NCBI RefSeq assembly: GCF_021261315.1
Contig: NZ_JAJSAX010000005.1
Coordinates: forward strand, 62,001-126,000
Direction: 5' to 3'
Length of the DNA: 64,000 nucleotides
DNA from: Epilithonimonas sp. JDS
Lineage (GTDB): Bacteria; Bacteroidota; Bacteroidia; Flavobacteriales; Weeksellaceae
Of the stretch, positions 34,135 to 43,348 are shown in pieces (position 1 is the stretch's first letter; each line of letters opens with the position of its first letter). Made by a program: the position numbers and the translations under genes. The notes beneath the pieces were generated by a model, which had not been told where the DNA came from, did no database searches, and worked only from the letters and a program-made list of their open reading frames with translations.

Positions 34135-34716
34135 CTAAAGTTTTTCTTTTGTAATCCATTTTCCAACCGTTGGCGCCTGATAATTTTTCATTTGATCCAG
34201 CAAATCGTCAATATTATCGCTCACAATCAGCATATCCTGATTTACTTTTTTAAGAAAACCTTTGTCCACTGTAGTTTGGATGAATGTAATTAAGTCATCA
34301 TAAAATCCGTCGATATTCAGAATCGCAATTGGCTTTTTGTGAAGACCCAGCTGAGCCCATGTCAACATTTCGAAAAACTCTTCCAATGTTCCGAAACCGC
34401 CTGGCAAAGCGATCACGCCATCGCAAAGATCATTCATTTTGGTTTTGCGTTCGTGCATTGTTTCTACCAAAATCAATTCTGTAAGATGGTCGTGGGCAAT
34501 TTCTTTCGATTTTAAAAAGTTGGGTAAAACGCCGATCACCTCGCCGCCCTTTTCCAAAACGCCGTCTGCAACTGCGCCCATTAAACCGACATTTGCACCG
34601 CCATAAACCAATCCTATATTTTGTGCAGCCAAAGTTTTTCCCAGTGAATACGCTTGTGTTCTAAAAATATCGTCGGTTCCGAAGCTTGATCCGCAAAATA
34701 CTGTTACTCTTTTCAT
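34135..34716 (-). CDS. LOG family protein (TIGR00730; cytokinin-activating-type phosphoribohydrolase)
   Basis: 193 residues, Rossmann-like fold. Active-site block PGGFGTLEE at 105-113 and the Arg90-Lys91 pair before it are the LOG signatures; FCGSSFG near the start and VYGGANVGLMG at 38-48 also match. Bacterial members hydrolyse purine nucleoside 5'-monophosphates (N-ribosidic bond) and are often called 'lysine decarboxylase-like' by mistake. Four bases after the preceding secreted-protein gene; same operon. Confidence 0.93.
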   Translation of the reverse strand: MKRVTVFCGSSFGTDDIFRTQAYSLGKTLAAQNIGLVYGGANVGLMGAVADGVLEKGGEVIGVLPNFLKSKEIAHDHLTELILVETMHERKTKMNDLCDGVIALPGGFGTLEEFFEMLTWAQLGLHKKPIAILNIDGFYDDLITFIQTTVDKGFLKKVNQDMLIVSDNIDDLLDQMKNYQAPTVGKWITKEKL

Positions 34717-34720
34717 TAAT

Positions 34721-35272
34721 TTATTTTGATATTTTTTCTAATACTTTTTGATACTGGTCATCATAGTCATCATTGTCAGAATGATCATCATACACGGTTT
34801 CTCCCAAATTTTTAACTGTGTTTCCCACAAATTTATAAAACTGAATATAATCCCGTCCCGAAACAGTGTAGCTTTCGATGAGTCTGTACTCTTTATTATA
34901 TTCCGGATTTTTGATGGTTTCGAAATCCTTAATTTTCGTAAAGTTCTTACTTTTTCTGTCGTAAAGGTAGAGGAAATACGTCCAGTTGCTGCGAACGTCT
35001 GAAATGTTTTGAATCAGAATATCCTTGATGCCATCGCCGTTGAAATCCCGCAATTCCATTTCGCCAACTTTGCTGTAAACCGAATCTTCAAAAATTATCT
35101 TCTTATTTTTAGCAATCACCAAATGATAATTGGGAACGTCTTCTCCAAGGTCTTTGCTTTTCTGAAGGGAAATTGAAATGTTTTCCTTGGCATAGACTTT
35201 TTCGTCATCAGCATTCTGTGCAGATATGGATAATGACAGAAAAAATAAGACGATTGAAATGAATGTTTTCAT
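34721..35272 (-). CDS. Hypothetical secreted protein with FG-GAP-like motif
   Basis: 183 residues with signal peptide (cleavage near SISAQ). The middle holds DFNGDGIKDILIQN, an FG-GAP/VCBS-type calcium-binding turn, between beta strands; the C-terminal tail is Asp-rich (DDHSDNDDYDD). It resembles small Bacteroidota proteins of the XAC2610-like type. Function unknown. Co-transcribed with DUF6624 above it and LOG below. Similar D-x-D-G-D turns occur at 40237 and 42497. Confidence 0.78.
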   Translation of the reverse strand: MKTFISIVLFFLSLSISAQNADDEKVYAKENISISLQKSKDLGEDVPNYHLVIAKNKKIIFEDSVYSKVGEMELRDFNGDGIKDILIQNISDVRSNWTYFLYLYDRKSKNFTKIKDFETIKNPEYNKEYRLIESYTVSGRDYIQFYKFVGNTVKNLGETVYDDHSDNDDYDDQYQKVLEKISK

Positions 35273-35279
35273 TTGTTCT

Positions 35280-35900
35280 TTATTTGATCCAGCCTGTTGA
35301 TTTTTTCCAATCTTCCATTTCCTTTTTTCTCAGAATCAAATCTTTTGGCGGCAAATGATTTTCATTTTTTGCCTGAGCGCGAATGATTTCCGTTTGTTCT
35401 TCAACTGTATTAAGTCCGATAGATTTTCTTCGCTGATTGACTTTTTCAACATCATCAAAATCGTTTGGGCTGAGTTCTCCATTTTCGTCCCAGTCATACT
35501 GAGTTCCGTAAAGTTGTGGCTGGTTTTCAAAAGTTGCAATCCGGTCTTTCAGGTAAGCAAGATTTCTAAAATCTGCCTTTTTGTTTTTCACTTCAATTTC
35601 CAAAAGCTGTGCACACTTCTTCATAAACTCAGGATTCCCGATGGAATGCTGAATCACAAGCCAGGCTGCATAAGCGGCTGCACTGCCTAATTTCTCAACA
35701 GTTGGAAATCCAATGATGTCGATAATTTCATTTAGCTTGTCTGCGTTGTGATTGTGAAGTGCTTCCATTTCACTATTGTAGCCTTCGCCCAATTTTCCTT
35801 CTGAAATCAGTTTTTTACGAAGTTCAAGATCCGCATTTTGCAGTGTGATGATGAGTTCCGGAATGTCCTGGTGATTCATAGGTTCGAAAATTGATGACAT
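35280..35900 (-). CDS. DUF6624 domain protein
   Basis: 206 residues, no signal peptide, helical. PTVEKLGSAAAYAAWLVIQHSIGNPEFMKKCAQLL and the RIATFENQPQLYGTQYD block are those of DUF6624. The C-terminal part has many charged residues (EEQTEIIRAQAKNE). Function unknown. First gene of the likely operon running to 33559; seven bases from the next gene. Confidence 0.85.
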   Translation of the reverse strand: MSSIFEPMNHQDIPELIITLQNADLELRKKLISEGKLGEGYNSEMEALHNHNADKLNEIIDIIGFPTVEKLGSAAAYAAWLVIQHSIGNPEFMKKCAQLLEIEVKNKKADFRNLAYLKDRIATFENQPQLYGTQYDWDENGELSPNDFDDVEKVNQRRKSIGLNTVEEQTEIIRAQAKNENHLPPKDLILRKKEMEDWKKSTGWIK

Positions 35901-35967
35901 GAAATTTAAAATAAAAAAACAGAAATGCTAAATTAATGAAAAAAGAGGAAGGCGAACGCAGCTTTGA

Positions 35968-36735
35968 TTATTTAGAATGTCTTTTGAAAAATGCCACAAT
36001 TTCCGGTAAGGACTGTTTTGGGAATTCGTGTCCGGCGCTACTTTGCTGCAACACCAATTCAGTTTGGTTTGTACCTTCAAAAATCGTTTTGTCATGATCA
36101 ATTTTTCCGTCAGTGGTAATTCCGAGATTTGCTTTCACTATTGGAACGGAATTTTTCTGACTGTCAAAAGAAACTATTTTGTCATTTTTACCTATATACA
36201 TCCAGACAGAGATCGGAATTGCACCCGAAATCAGATTGCCGCCTTGTGCTGATGCAGAACATATCGCTGTAATTTTATTGCCTCTTTCTTTCCAAAGTAC
36301 ATTCACAAATCTAGCACCATTGGAATGTCCAACTAAATAGATCTTGCTATCATCTATCTTAAAATCGGCATGAATTTCAGTAAAAACTTTATCAAAGAAT
36401 TTGACATCGCGGCGTTCCAGATCATCTGTAAAAATCTGCCAGCCATTCATCGTTCCGTTTGGAGCAATTCCGGGAACTTTTCTTCCGGGTAATCCTTCCA
36501 TAAAAATAACAACTGCATCTTTGTAATAATCCTGAATATTGATTCTCCTGCTGGCACAATCAGCATTTCCACCGTGACCGTGAAAAACAAAAACGACAGG
36601 TAACTTACCAGATTTTTTGTCCGAAATATAAATGATCACTTTTCTGGTAATACCATCAACATTGTAATTTTTAGTAATTTGAGAAAAAATAAAAATGCTG
36701 CAAATCAAGGAGAATAGAATGATTGTTTTTTTCAT
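35968..36735 (-). CDS. Secreted PHB-depolymerase-type esterase
   Basis: 255 residues from the ATG at 36735 (an upstream ATG at 36750 gives five extra residues). Signal peptide, then HGHGGNADCASRR near 45-57, GHSNGARF near 125 as nucleophile elbow and a terminal SAGHEFP histidine. This is the LpqC/PHB-depolymerase esterase pattern (PF10503-like), with MNGWQIF in the middle. Probably a periplasmic or extracellular carboxylesterase; substrate unknown. Confidence 0.87.
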   Translation of the reverse strand: MKKTIILFSLICSIFIFSQITKNYNVDGITRKVIIYISDKKSGKLPVVFVFHGHGGNADCASRRINIQDYYKDAVVIFMEGLPGRKVPGIAPNGTMNGWQIFTDDLERRDVKFFDKVFTEIHADFKIDDSKIYLVGHSNGARFVNVLWKERGNKITAICSASAQGGNLISGAIPISVWMYIGKNDKIVSFDSQKNSVPIVKANLGITTDGKIDHDKTIFEGTNQTELVLQQSSAGHEFPKQSLPEIVAFFKRHSK

Positions 36736-36785
36736 AATATGATTTGGCATTTTGATTTGTTTAACAGCAAAAAGTTAAGTAGTCG

Positions 36786-37244
36786 CTAAACATCCATTGA
36801 ATTAGGTAAAGCAGAAGAAATCCTTTTTCTGAACCTTAAAAACTGTATCAAATTGAATAGGGAATAAACAGCTGCAAAAATCAAAAAAGTTGTTAAGAAA
36901 CCAATTGAATTTTCACCAGACCAATCAACAGTCATAAAAATCATCCAAATGATATAGATAATCCCAATCATAGGTATTCCCAGAAATGTCAGCATCGAGA
37001 GATAAAAATTATTCCTGACTTTTTCGAAAAGATTAAGGAAAAGAAGCAAGGAAGAAAGCAGCATTCCGCCAAGCAAAACAAGCGAAAACCCTAAACTCAA
37101 CAGAATTTCTAAAATCGCTAAAAACCATTCAAAAAAACTTTCATCACCACTGTCCGAAGTAGAAATGACGACTCTGTAAATGATAAATAATGCAAAAGCA
37201 ATCAGTGCATTAACGATCCAATACCTAAATATTAATTTTTTCAT
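36786..37244 (-). CDS. Membrane protein, unknown function
   Basis: 152 residues from the ATG at 37244; an upstream TTG at 37268 overlaps the previous stop but adds only eight residues. Four predicted membrane segments (about 6-26, 39-65, 80-102, 113-137) and a basic C-terminal end (RFRKRISS). No family recognised. Follows the secreted hypothetical gene immediately on the same strand. Confidence 0.7.
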   Translation of the reverse strand: MKKLIFRYWIVNALIAFALFIIYRVVISTSDSGDESFFEWFLAILEILLSLGFSLVLLGGMLLSSLLLFLNLFEKVRNNFYLSMLTFLGIPMIGIIYIIWMIFMTVDWSGENSIGFLTTFLIFAAVYSLFNLIQFLRFRKRISSALPNSMDV

Positions 37245-37264
37245 TCGCTGATAATCTACTGACT

Positions 37265-37795
37265 TCAAAGGCTTATCATAGGCTCAGAACATTCTCCTTT
37301 TTTATACTGAAGGTTCGCTTCATCTTTTAAAGACTGAACTTTTTGCGTATTAGGTTTGTATATCAATTTAAACGTTCTGTTTTGGTAATTTTCTGCCTTA
37401 TCCGGGATGAAGTTCAGTGTATTTTTTTGAATTGTGTATGTGCCGTCAATGTAACGCAGCCTTTGTGACTGTGCGTAGATTTGAGAATCTTTTTCGGTCT
37501 GACTTTTTTTTGAAGCATCATAATTATAGGTTGTGATTATAAAGCGTGCATTGCTTCCTGACAAGTTGTATTCCAGAAGATTTTCCGTCACATAAACGGA
37601 GGAGTCCTTTTGTTCCTCAGTTTTATAAACAAAGCATTTTTTAGAATCTTCTGAAGAAAGATTTTCGGATCTGTCTACCCTTGGTGGCGGAAGTAGCGTT
37701 GGCGATTTGGTAATGGCTGGTTTTTTAGTCTTTTTCTTTTGTCCGAATGCCAAGCAACTGAGCATCAAAAGGAAGATAATAAATACGTTTTTCAT
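37265..37795 (-). CDS. Hypothetical secreted protein
   Basis: 176 residues: signal peptide (cleavage near LAFGQ), then a Lys/Pro-rich linker KKKTKKPAITKSPTLLPPP and a beta-rich domain with a possible disulphide (KKCFVYKTEEQ and KKGECSEP). No family recognised. Its end overlaps the next reading frame if that starts at TTG. Probably co-transcribed with the membrane protein downstream. Confidence 0.7.
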   Translation of the reverse strand: MKNVFIIFLLMLSCLAFGQKKKTKKPAITKSPTLLPPPRVDRSENLSSEDSKKCFVYKTEEQKDSSVYVTENLLEYNLSGSNARFIITTYNYDASKKSQTEKDSQIYAQSQRLRYIDGTYTIQKNTLNFIPDKAENYQNRTFKLIYKPNTQKVQSLKDEANLQYKKGECSEPMISL

Positions 37796-37859
37796 AGTTT
37801 TGATGATTTTAAAGTTAAATCAGCAACATTACTGCCAATATTTTAGATGTAGTTAGTTG

Positions 37860-39197
37860 TTATTCAGGCTTTGAGGTTGTCTGATGCAAAACCAAATATT
37901 CCCACGGCTGCAATGTCAGAATCAAAGTTTCGGAAACCGTCTGCAGCTGATCTGTAAACAGATTCATATAAATCCCGGTGTCATAAGACGTATCAAATTG
38001 CACAAGGATCGATTCTTTGCTTAGATTGATAAAAGTTAAAACCTTGTCGCCGTTCTTTTCCCGAACGAAAGAAATTGCCTGATCCATTTTGTCATTCATC
38101 AGCCTCACCATTTCGCCGCCGTAACTGCCATTCCAAAGTGCCTGGTTGTTGTGTTTTAATTCAAAAAGGGTAGTGTAGAGAGCTTCGTTTTCGTGGGATT
38201 TCCATTCAATCGGATCTTTCTCAAAAAATTCCAGCGAGCGGTCGAGTCCTACTTCTTGTCCGCTGTAGACTAATGGAATTCCGTCCATCAAAAAAGTAAA
38301 GATGGTGACTGCTTTCAATGCTTCTCCAAAGTTGCTGTACTGGTTGCCTTCCCAGGAATTTTTGTCGTGATTATCAATGAAGTTCATTCTAATTCCTGCT
38401 TTCGGAAAAATAGAGACGTGCTCTGCAATGTAAGCTTCTGTCAGCGTTTTTACACTCAAATTATTAGTAGCGATCAGGTGCAGAATATTCCAAAGTGTCC
38501 AGTTGTAAGTGGAGTCAAAAGCCTTTCTGTGAAGTTCCTTATCTTCTGCTTCTGCCAGCATGAAAATTGGTTTAATGACATCCAGTTCAGCTCTTACATT
38601 TTCCCAGAAATCAATCGGGACAAAACTCGCAATGTCGCAGCGGTAACCATCAATATCGTACTTTTCGATCCAGAATTTCATCGCATCGGTCATATACTTT
38701 CGCAATTCGGCATTTCTATAATCCAGCTCAATAATGTCGTCGTAATCGCGCCATCTTGTGGACTGAAAAGTTCCTTTCCTGGATTTCATATACCAATCGG
38801 GATGATCATTTACCATCGCATTGTCCCAGCTAGTATGATTGGCAACCCAATCCAAAATTACGTACATTCCAAAATCGTGAATGGCTGTGACAAGACTTCT
38901 GAAATCTTCCTCCGTTCCAAATTCTGCATTGATTCCCAAATAATCTTTGACCGAATAATAACTTCCAAGCGTTCCTTTCCGATGCAGCTCTCCAATTGGC
39001 TGGATCGGCATCAGCCAGATGATATCAATGCCCATCTTCTTAAGTCTGGGAAGTTGCTTTTCCACAGCTTTGAAATTTCCTTCTTCAGAAAACTGACGCA
39101 CATTCAGTTCGTAAAGTGTTGCATTTTTCACCCATTCCGGCGTTGTAATCTGCACGTATGCTTTCGGCTCGTATCGCTTGTCAGTTTGCTCTTCCAT
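37860..39197 (-). CDS. GH13 alpha-amylase family glycoside hydrolase, intracellular
   Basis: 445 residues without signal peptide. (beta/alpha)8 barrel with conserved region I DWVANH at 116-121, nucleophile Asp188 in GYRCDIA, acid/base Glu216 in FMLAEAED and region IV FIDNHDKN (His277, Asp278). A C-terminal beta domain follows (LILTLQPWEYLVL). Likely handles cytoplasmic alpha-glucans or maltodextrins. No other starch-utilisation (Sus) gene is near; it is divergent from the GT32 gene. Confidence 0.93.
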   Translation of the reverse strand: MEEQTDKRYEPKAYVQITTPEWVKNATLYELNVRQFSEEGNFKAVEKQLPRLKKMGIDIIWLMPIQPIGELHRKGTLGSYYSVKDYLGINAEFGTEEDFRSLVTAIHDFGMYVILDWVANHTSWDNAMVNDHPDWYMKSRKGTFQSTRWRDYDDIIELDYRNAELRKYMTDAMKFWIEKYDIDGYRCDIASFVPIDFWENVRAELDVIKPIFMLAEAEDKELHRKAFDSTYNWTLWNILHLIATNNLSVKTLTEAYIAEHVSIFPKAGIRMNFIDNHDKNSWEGNQYSNFGEALKAVTIFTFLMDGIPLVYSGQEVGLDRSLEFFEKDPIEWKSHENEALYTTLFELKHNNQALWNGSYGGEMVRLMNDKMDQAISFVREKNGDKVLTFINLSKESILVQFDTSYDTGIYMNLFTDQLQTVSETLILTLQPWEYLVLHQTTSKPE

Positions 39198-39401
39198 AAG
39201 TTGATTTGATCATTAATGAAAATCGCAACGAATATCATACCTATTATTTAATTTACTTCCAATGAAATATTAAACTTTCCAAATTCTTAAAATGATGATG
39301 TTAGATTTTTTTTCTGAAATCTTCAATAAAGGTTTGATGTTTGCAAGGAAAATAGCGATTGGTACTACATTCTCTGCCATATAAATTAAAAATATTCTAA
39401 T

Positions 39402-40175
39402 ATGATTCCTAAAAAAATACACTACTGCTGGTTTGGCGGACAACCTAAAAATCAATTGGCAACGCACTGCATTGATTCCTGGAAAAAGATCCATCCCGAT
39501 TTTGAGTTGGTAGAGTGGAACGAGAGCAACTCGCCGCTGGAAGACAACAATTATGTAAAAGAAGCTTTTGCTCAGAAAAAATGGGCTTTTGTTTCGGATT
39601 ATGTGCGGTCAAAAGTAATGTACGATCACGGTGGAATCTATATGGATACGGATATGGAGCTGAAACTTCCGTTGGATGAATTTCTGAATGAGCAGGCAAT
39701 TTGCGGTTTCGAAGTAAAAGGTGTTCCTTACTCAGCTTTCTGGATGGCTGAGCCAAATCACCAGCTGTCAAAAGATTTTGTGGATTATTACCAGAAGCAG
39801 GACGGTTTTGTAGAACGCATCAACACTGATATTTTCTCTGAAATGCTGGAGAAAGAATATGGCGCAGACCGATACAGCGACACGATTCAAAAATTGAAAC
39901 ACGGCGTCACGCTTTATCCATCAGTTTATTTTTCTCAGGATCTGCCGAAGAATTATGTGAGCCATCATTTCAGCGGTTCGTGGTTTGGAGGTGATGAAGA
40001 AAATACACACAAGAAAATGGTTAATATTTACGGACTATTGGAAAGATTAGTCAATCAGCCAGGTGCGGAAAAATCCGTTGAGAGTATTATCAATGAACAT
40101 AAAATCATTGATGTGAATGACATTCTGGATTTGATTCCAAAAGATAAAATCAAAGAATATCTAGCATCCAATTAG
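39402..40175 (+). CDS. Glycosyltransferase family 32 (OCH1/capsular type)
   Basis: 257 residues, no membrane span. Begins IPKKIHYCWFGG, the start motif of GT32-type transferases; DYVRSKVMYDHGGIYMDTDMEL at 66-87 contains the DxD metal/nucleotide-sugar motif Asp82-Thr-Asp84. The family transfers hexoses (mannose or galactose) to glycans. It sits as an orphan beside an amylase gene, not in a glycan cluster; its role in surface polysaccharide is inferred. Confidence 0.93.
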   Translation: MIPKKIHYCWFGGQPKNQLATHCIDSWKKIHPDFELVEWNESNSPLEDNNYVKEAFAQKKWAFVSDYVRSKVMYDHGGIYMDTDMELKLPLDEFLNEQAICGFEVKGVPYSAFWMAEPNHQLSKDFVDYYQKQDGFVERINTDIFSEMLEKEYGADRYSDTIQKLKHGVTLYPSVYFSQDLPKNYVSHHFSGSWFGGDEENTHKKMVNIYGLLERLVNQPGAEKSVESIINEHKIIDVNDILDLIPKDKIKEYLASN

Positions 40176-40211
40176 TAAGAAAGGAGTGAAAATTAATTCA
40201 CTCCTTTCTTA
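40176..40211 (+). terminator. Bidirectional terminator between convergent genes
   Basis: Perfect 15-bp stem TAAGAAAGGAGTGAA / TTCACTCCTTTCTTA around AATTAA, directly after the GT32 stop codon and before the 3' end of the minus-strand lipoprotein gene. T-run is weak on both sides. Confidence 0.75.
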
Positions 40212-40236
40212 AATTTAATCTTAATGAAAATCCGAA

Positions 40237-40800
40237 TTATTCCTGCTGAATCCATTCATATTTTCCATTCTTGAGATAAATCACGCCGCCGCCGCAGGAT
40301 TCTGCATTATGAATGAAAATACCATCATTCGGAAGTTTAATCTTGTCTGATTCTTTTACCTGATCTTCTGAAAGGATTTCGCCATCGTCGCTGACGTTGT
40401 TGTAATAGACTTCATTTTTTGGTGCTACTTCAAAGATGCCAACCCACTCAATATCATCTATTCCCTGTCCTGCAATGTCTTTTCCCACTCCAAGAATATC
40501 CATTTTTTTGTTTCCGAATAGAATTTCCAATCCGTATTTCTGATTTTCAAGATCCTGAACGATATTCACAATATCCATCAATCCATCACCGTCCAAATCT
40601 AAAGAAATTGTGTTTGGCTTGTGCTTTTTTGAGATGATAATATGGTCATTTGCTTTCGGAGCCTGTTTCTGATTTGATAGTTGAGTAGTGTCCTTCGCCG
40701 GTTCAGCTAAATTAGAACCGTTAAATTTTTGAGTTTTTTCCTTTTGACAGCTGATAAACGTGAGGCTGGAAATCAAAAGCGCAGTTATTGTTTTGGTCAT
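40237..40800 (-). CDS. Hypothetical lipoprotein with FG-GAP-like turn
   Basis: 187 residues: lipobox FISC (Cys near residue 18) followed by a Lys/Thr/Gln-rich linker, then SLDLDGDGLMDIVNIVQDL, a calcium-binding-type DxDGDG turn as in VCBS/FG-GAP repeats. The C-terminal half is beta-rich, with NAESCGGGVIYL near the end. No family named. Eight bases after the upstream lipoprotein gene, so co-transcribed. Confidence 0.75.
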   Translation of the reverse strand: MTKTITALLISSLTFISCQKEKTQKFNGSNLAEPAKDTTQLSNQKQAPKANDHIIISKKHKPNTISLDLDGDGLMDIVNIVQDLENQKYGLEILFGNKKMDILGVGKDIAGQGIDDIEWVGIFEVAPKNEVYYNNVSDDGEILSEDQVKESDKIKLPNDGIFIHNAESCGGGVIYLKNGKYEWIQQE

Positions 40801-40808
40801 TGTTTTTT

Positions 40809-41540
40809 TTATTCTGAATCATTACTGAGGTAAACAAAATCTCCGGTGTTCATTTTGCCCAAAACTTCAGACTTCAAAGCGGCATTGACAATGAATAGAT
40901 AACCGAGATAATGCGGTTCTTTTGGGCCGTTAGAAATAGTGCCTTCATTCTTATCAATGACGATTTTCATTGTATTTTCCTCATTGGTAAATGATGTCAC
41001 ATAGCGGATAATGCGGTCTTTTTTAGTCCATTCGTGGATGGTCAGTTTGTCGTTCCAGCTGCTTTTCATCGTTTTGGAAGCTCCGAATTCGGCTGTCAGC
41101 ATTTTTAACAGATTTTCGGCTTGGCTTTTTGTGAGCTCATCTGCAACACATCCCAGCGCTTTGATTTTACCGTCGAATGTCGTCGCCAGATTTACTTTTT
41201 GGAAATATTGCTTTTTGAAAACACCAATTCGATCATCCATTCCCCAATTTCCCTGTCTGTATTCCAGGCCAATGGCTTTTCGTTCACTTGTAAATTGATG
41301 AGAAAAAGTACTGTCTTTTTGAAACATTATTGTTTTACGTCTGTCGCCATTAATCTCTATTTCATAAACGTTTTCGTAGGTTTTGCTTTTGTACTTTTCA
41401 GGAATGAGATCTGACAATTTTGTTGTAAAACTAAATTTTTCCAAATCCAAAGGGGCTTCTCCAATAGGTTTTACCTGTCCGTCACAACTGGTAAATGTTA
41501 TCAGAAACAGAGTGAACAGAAGGTTAATATACTTTTTCAT
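40809..41540 (-). CDS. Hypothetical lipoprotein
   Basis: 243 residues with lipobox FTSC (Cys near 19; CDGQVKPIGE follows). Mature part is beta-rich: FEKLSDLIP-like opening, KTIMFQKDSTF and SFTNEENTMKIVI strands. No family recognised. Gap of 18 bases to the gene before it and 8 to the gene after; one transcript with both neighbours is likely. Confidence 0.75.
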   Translation of the reverse strand: MKKYINLLFTLFLITFTSCDGQVKPIGEAPLDLEKFSFTTKLSDLIPEKYKSKTYENVYEIEINGDRRKTIMFQKDSTFSHQFTSERKAIGLEYRQGNWGMDDRIGVFKKQYFQKVNLATTFDGKIKALGCVADELTKSQAENLLKMLTAEFGASKTMKSSWNDKLTIHEWTKKDRIIRYVTSFTNEENTMKIVIDKNEGTISNGPKEPHYLGYLFIVNAALKSEVLGKMNTGDFVYLSNDSE

Positions 41541-41558
41541 ATGTTGACGGTATTAAGT

Positions 41559-42323
41559 TTATAATTCTCTAATTTTCACATTTTTAAATTCAAAAGGAAT
41601 TTTCGTAACTGCGTTTTCATTTTCTATCAACAAATCGATATTAACAGCATCTTTTTCTGATTGTGACATTTCTCGTTTTAATTTCACAAGTTTGTAGATC
41701 GTACCTGTTTTTTTGTCATTCAAAGTCAAAGTATTAAAACCGAATTCCAGCTCATCGTTCACAATAGGTGTAATATCTTGAGTTCTACTATTTCTGTAGG
41801 CGTACATCAGGTCGTATGTTTTGTAATCAACTGGTTTTAATTCCCCATTACTGCCGGATCGTAATTTCAAATCGGGAAAAGTCTTTTCCACCAGTGAATT
41901 GTCGACAATGCCAAAGTAAGTCATATCGTTTGATGAGATGAGATTAATGTTCTTCTTTATGGCTCCCACTTTTCCTATTTTCAGGTAGGATTTATTTTTT
42001 TCTGTAGGTCTAAAATATTTCAGAGTCCCTTTAAGAGTAATTGATTTCACGTCTTTAGAAGGTATTTCAAATCTTGTTAAAACATTGGCACGCCGGTAAA
42101 TATTGTCAGCCTGCTGATTATTTTTCATAATTTCACTTTGATTGGAATTGGCTGTGATGGTCTCAATTTTTATCAGATGAAATTTATCATTTGGTTTGTT
42201 GTCCAATTCCAGACTAACCTCTATAAAATCAGATGACTTGATAACGTGTGACAGGTTGATTTTTTCCTGAGAATAAAGCAAATTCTGTAAGGTAAGAAAA
42301 GAAATTATAGTAATTTTTCTCAT
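41559..42323 (-). CDS. Hypothetical secreted protein
   Basis: 254 residues, signal peptide (MRKITIISFLTLQNLLYSQ; no lipobox Cys). Beta-rich, with NKPNDKFHLIKIETITANSNQ early and NDKKTGTIYKLVKLKREMSQSEKDAVNIDLLIENENAVTK late. It does not match a family I know. Probably part of the run of small export-directed genes 40237-43645. Separated from the next gene up by a 173-bp gap. Confidence 0.7.
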   Translation of the reverse strand: MRKITIISFLTLQNLLYSQEKINLSHVIKSSDFIEVSLELDNKPNDKFHLIKIETITANSNQSEIMKNNQQADNIYRRANVLTRFEIPSKDVKSITLKGTLKYFRPTEKNKSYLKIGKVGAIKKNINLISSNDMTYFGIVDNSLVEKTFPDLKLRSGSNGELKPVDYKTYDLMYAYRNSRTQDITPIVNDELEFGFNTLTLNDKKTGTIYKLVKLKREMSQSEKDAVNIDLLIENENAVTKIPFEFKNVKIREL

Positions 42324-42496
42324 ATGTAGTAGCAGTTTTGAGTGACTTATTCCGGAATGCTGTTAATAATTATAATATGGATATTGACACTATATACAGT
42401 TATCGGAACAATTTCGTGATATTTTTGCTTTTAATAAAGAGGTATCAACTTTGCTGCCAACCACTAATAAACGCTCTCTACATTCTTGTATTTTAG

Positions 42497-43243
42497 TTAC
42501 CTGAAGGTTTCGTTAATAATGGCTCTAGGATCACTGTTTTCAAAAAGAATTTTTCTGGGTTTGTACGGTTTCCGGTGAGTTTCGCTGGGCATATTTTCAT
42601 CCATTGTGTCGATATCGGTTTGTTCAGCGATGCCTTTTATCAGATCTAAATTTAATTCAATCTGACCGCCTGCTCCCATATTAAAAGTCGAAATATGACT
42701 CAGGACAAGATCATTGCCAACGTATTTGTAAATGCTTTCTATGTTTCCAAGCGGACCTAATGCCTGTTGTGTGATGACGAGCTGACCATTTTTTTCAATT
42801 TTAATATCTTCATAATCGTAATTCAGAAAGCCGTCTTCTCTGTATTTGGGTTCAACAATACCGATGGATTTTGCGTCTAGTGCATAACTGTTATTCTTTT
42901 GTTTTAGGAGAACGATTGCTGTTCTCTGAGCCGTACTGTCCTTAGTTTTTATGAGAATAATGACTTTATCCGTCAATCCGTCAAGATTCAGATCGCCTTC
43001 TGTTTCCAGATCCGTCTCGTAATTTTTTGGAATGAAATCTTCAACGCTTTTCCCAATAGCGGGAAATTCTGTATCTCCAGAATCATCAGAAATATGAGCT
43101 TCCGGCTGCTGATTCACAGTGTCAATAATAATTTTATAAGTTGAGTCAATTGCAGTTTTAGTTCGGGTTGTGGTTTTGTTTTTTTTACAGGAAAAGATTA
43201 GACAGATAATGCAGAGAATTGCAATGGCAGATTTTGATTTCAT
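42497..43243 (-). CDS. Hypothetical lipoprotein with FG-GAP-like turn
   Basis: 248 residues: lipobox IFSC with Cys near residue 19 and a Lys/Thr-rich linker (KKNKTTTRTKTA). The domain centre carries GDLNLDGLTDKVIILIKTKD, an acidic calcium-binding-like turn similar to those of the proteins at 34721 and 40237. Late part: LGPLGNIESIYKYVGNDL and NMGAGGQIELNLDLIKG. Function unknown. Confidence 0.75.
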   Translation of the reverse strand: MKSKSAIAILCIICLIFSCKKNKTTTRTKTAIDSTYKIIIDTVNQQPEAHISDDSGDTEFPAIGKSVEDFIPKNYETDLETEGDLNLDGLTDKVIILIKTKDSTAQRTAIVLLKQKNNSYALDAKSIGIVEPKYREDGFLNYDYEDIKIEKNGQLVITQQALGPLGNIESIYKYVGNDLVLSHISTFNMGAGGQIELNLDLIKGIAEQTDIDTMDENMPSETHRKPYKPRKILFENSDPRAIINETFR

Positions 43244-43348
43244 TCCTTTATGTTTTGGTTGATGTGCAAATTGCCATCATATTTTTAAAAAATAGGGCAG
43301 CAAATATTAATCCATCTTTATTTCGAAAATCTTCGAAGCAACCTGTTT

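Noticed and set aside
38367-39209. Plus-strand 280-codon frame opposite the GH13 amylase
   Set aside because: The minus strand has every amylase catalytic motif; this frame is a codon-bias shadow.
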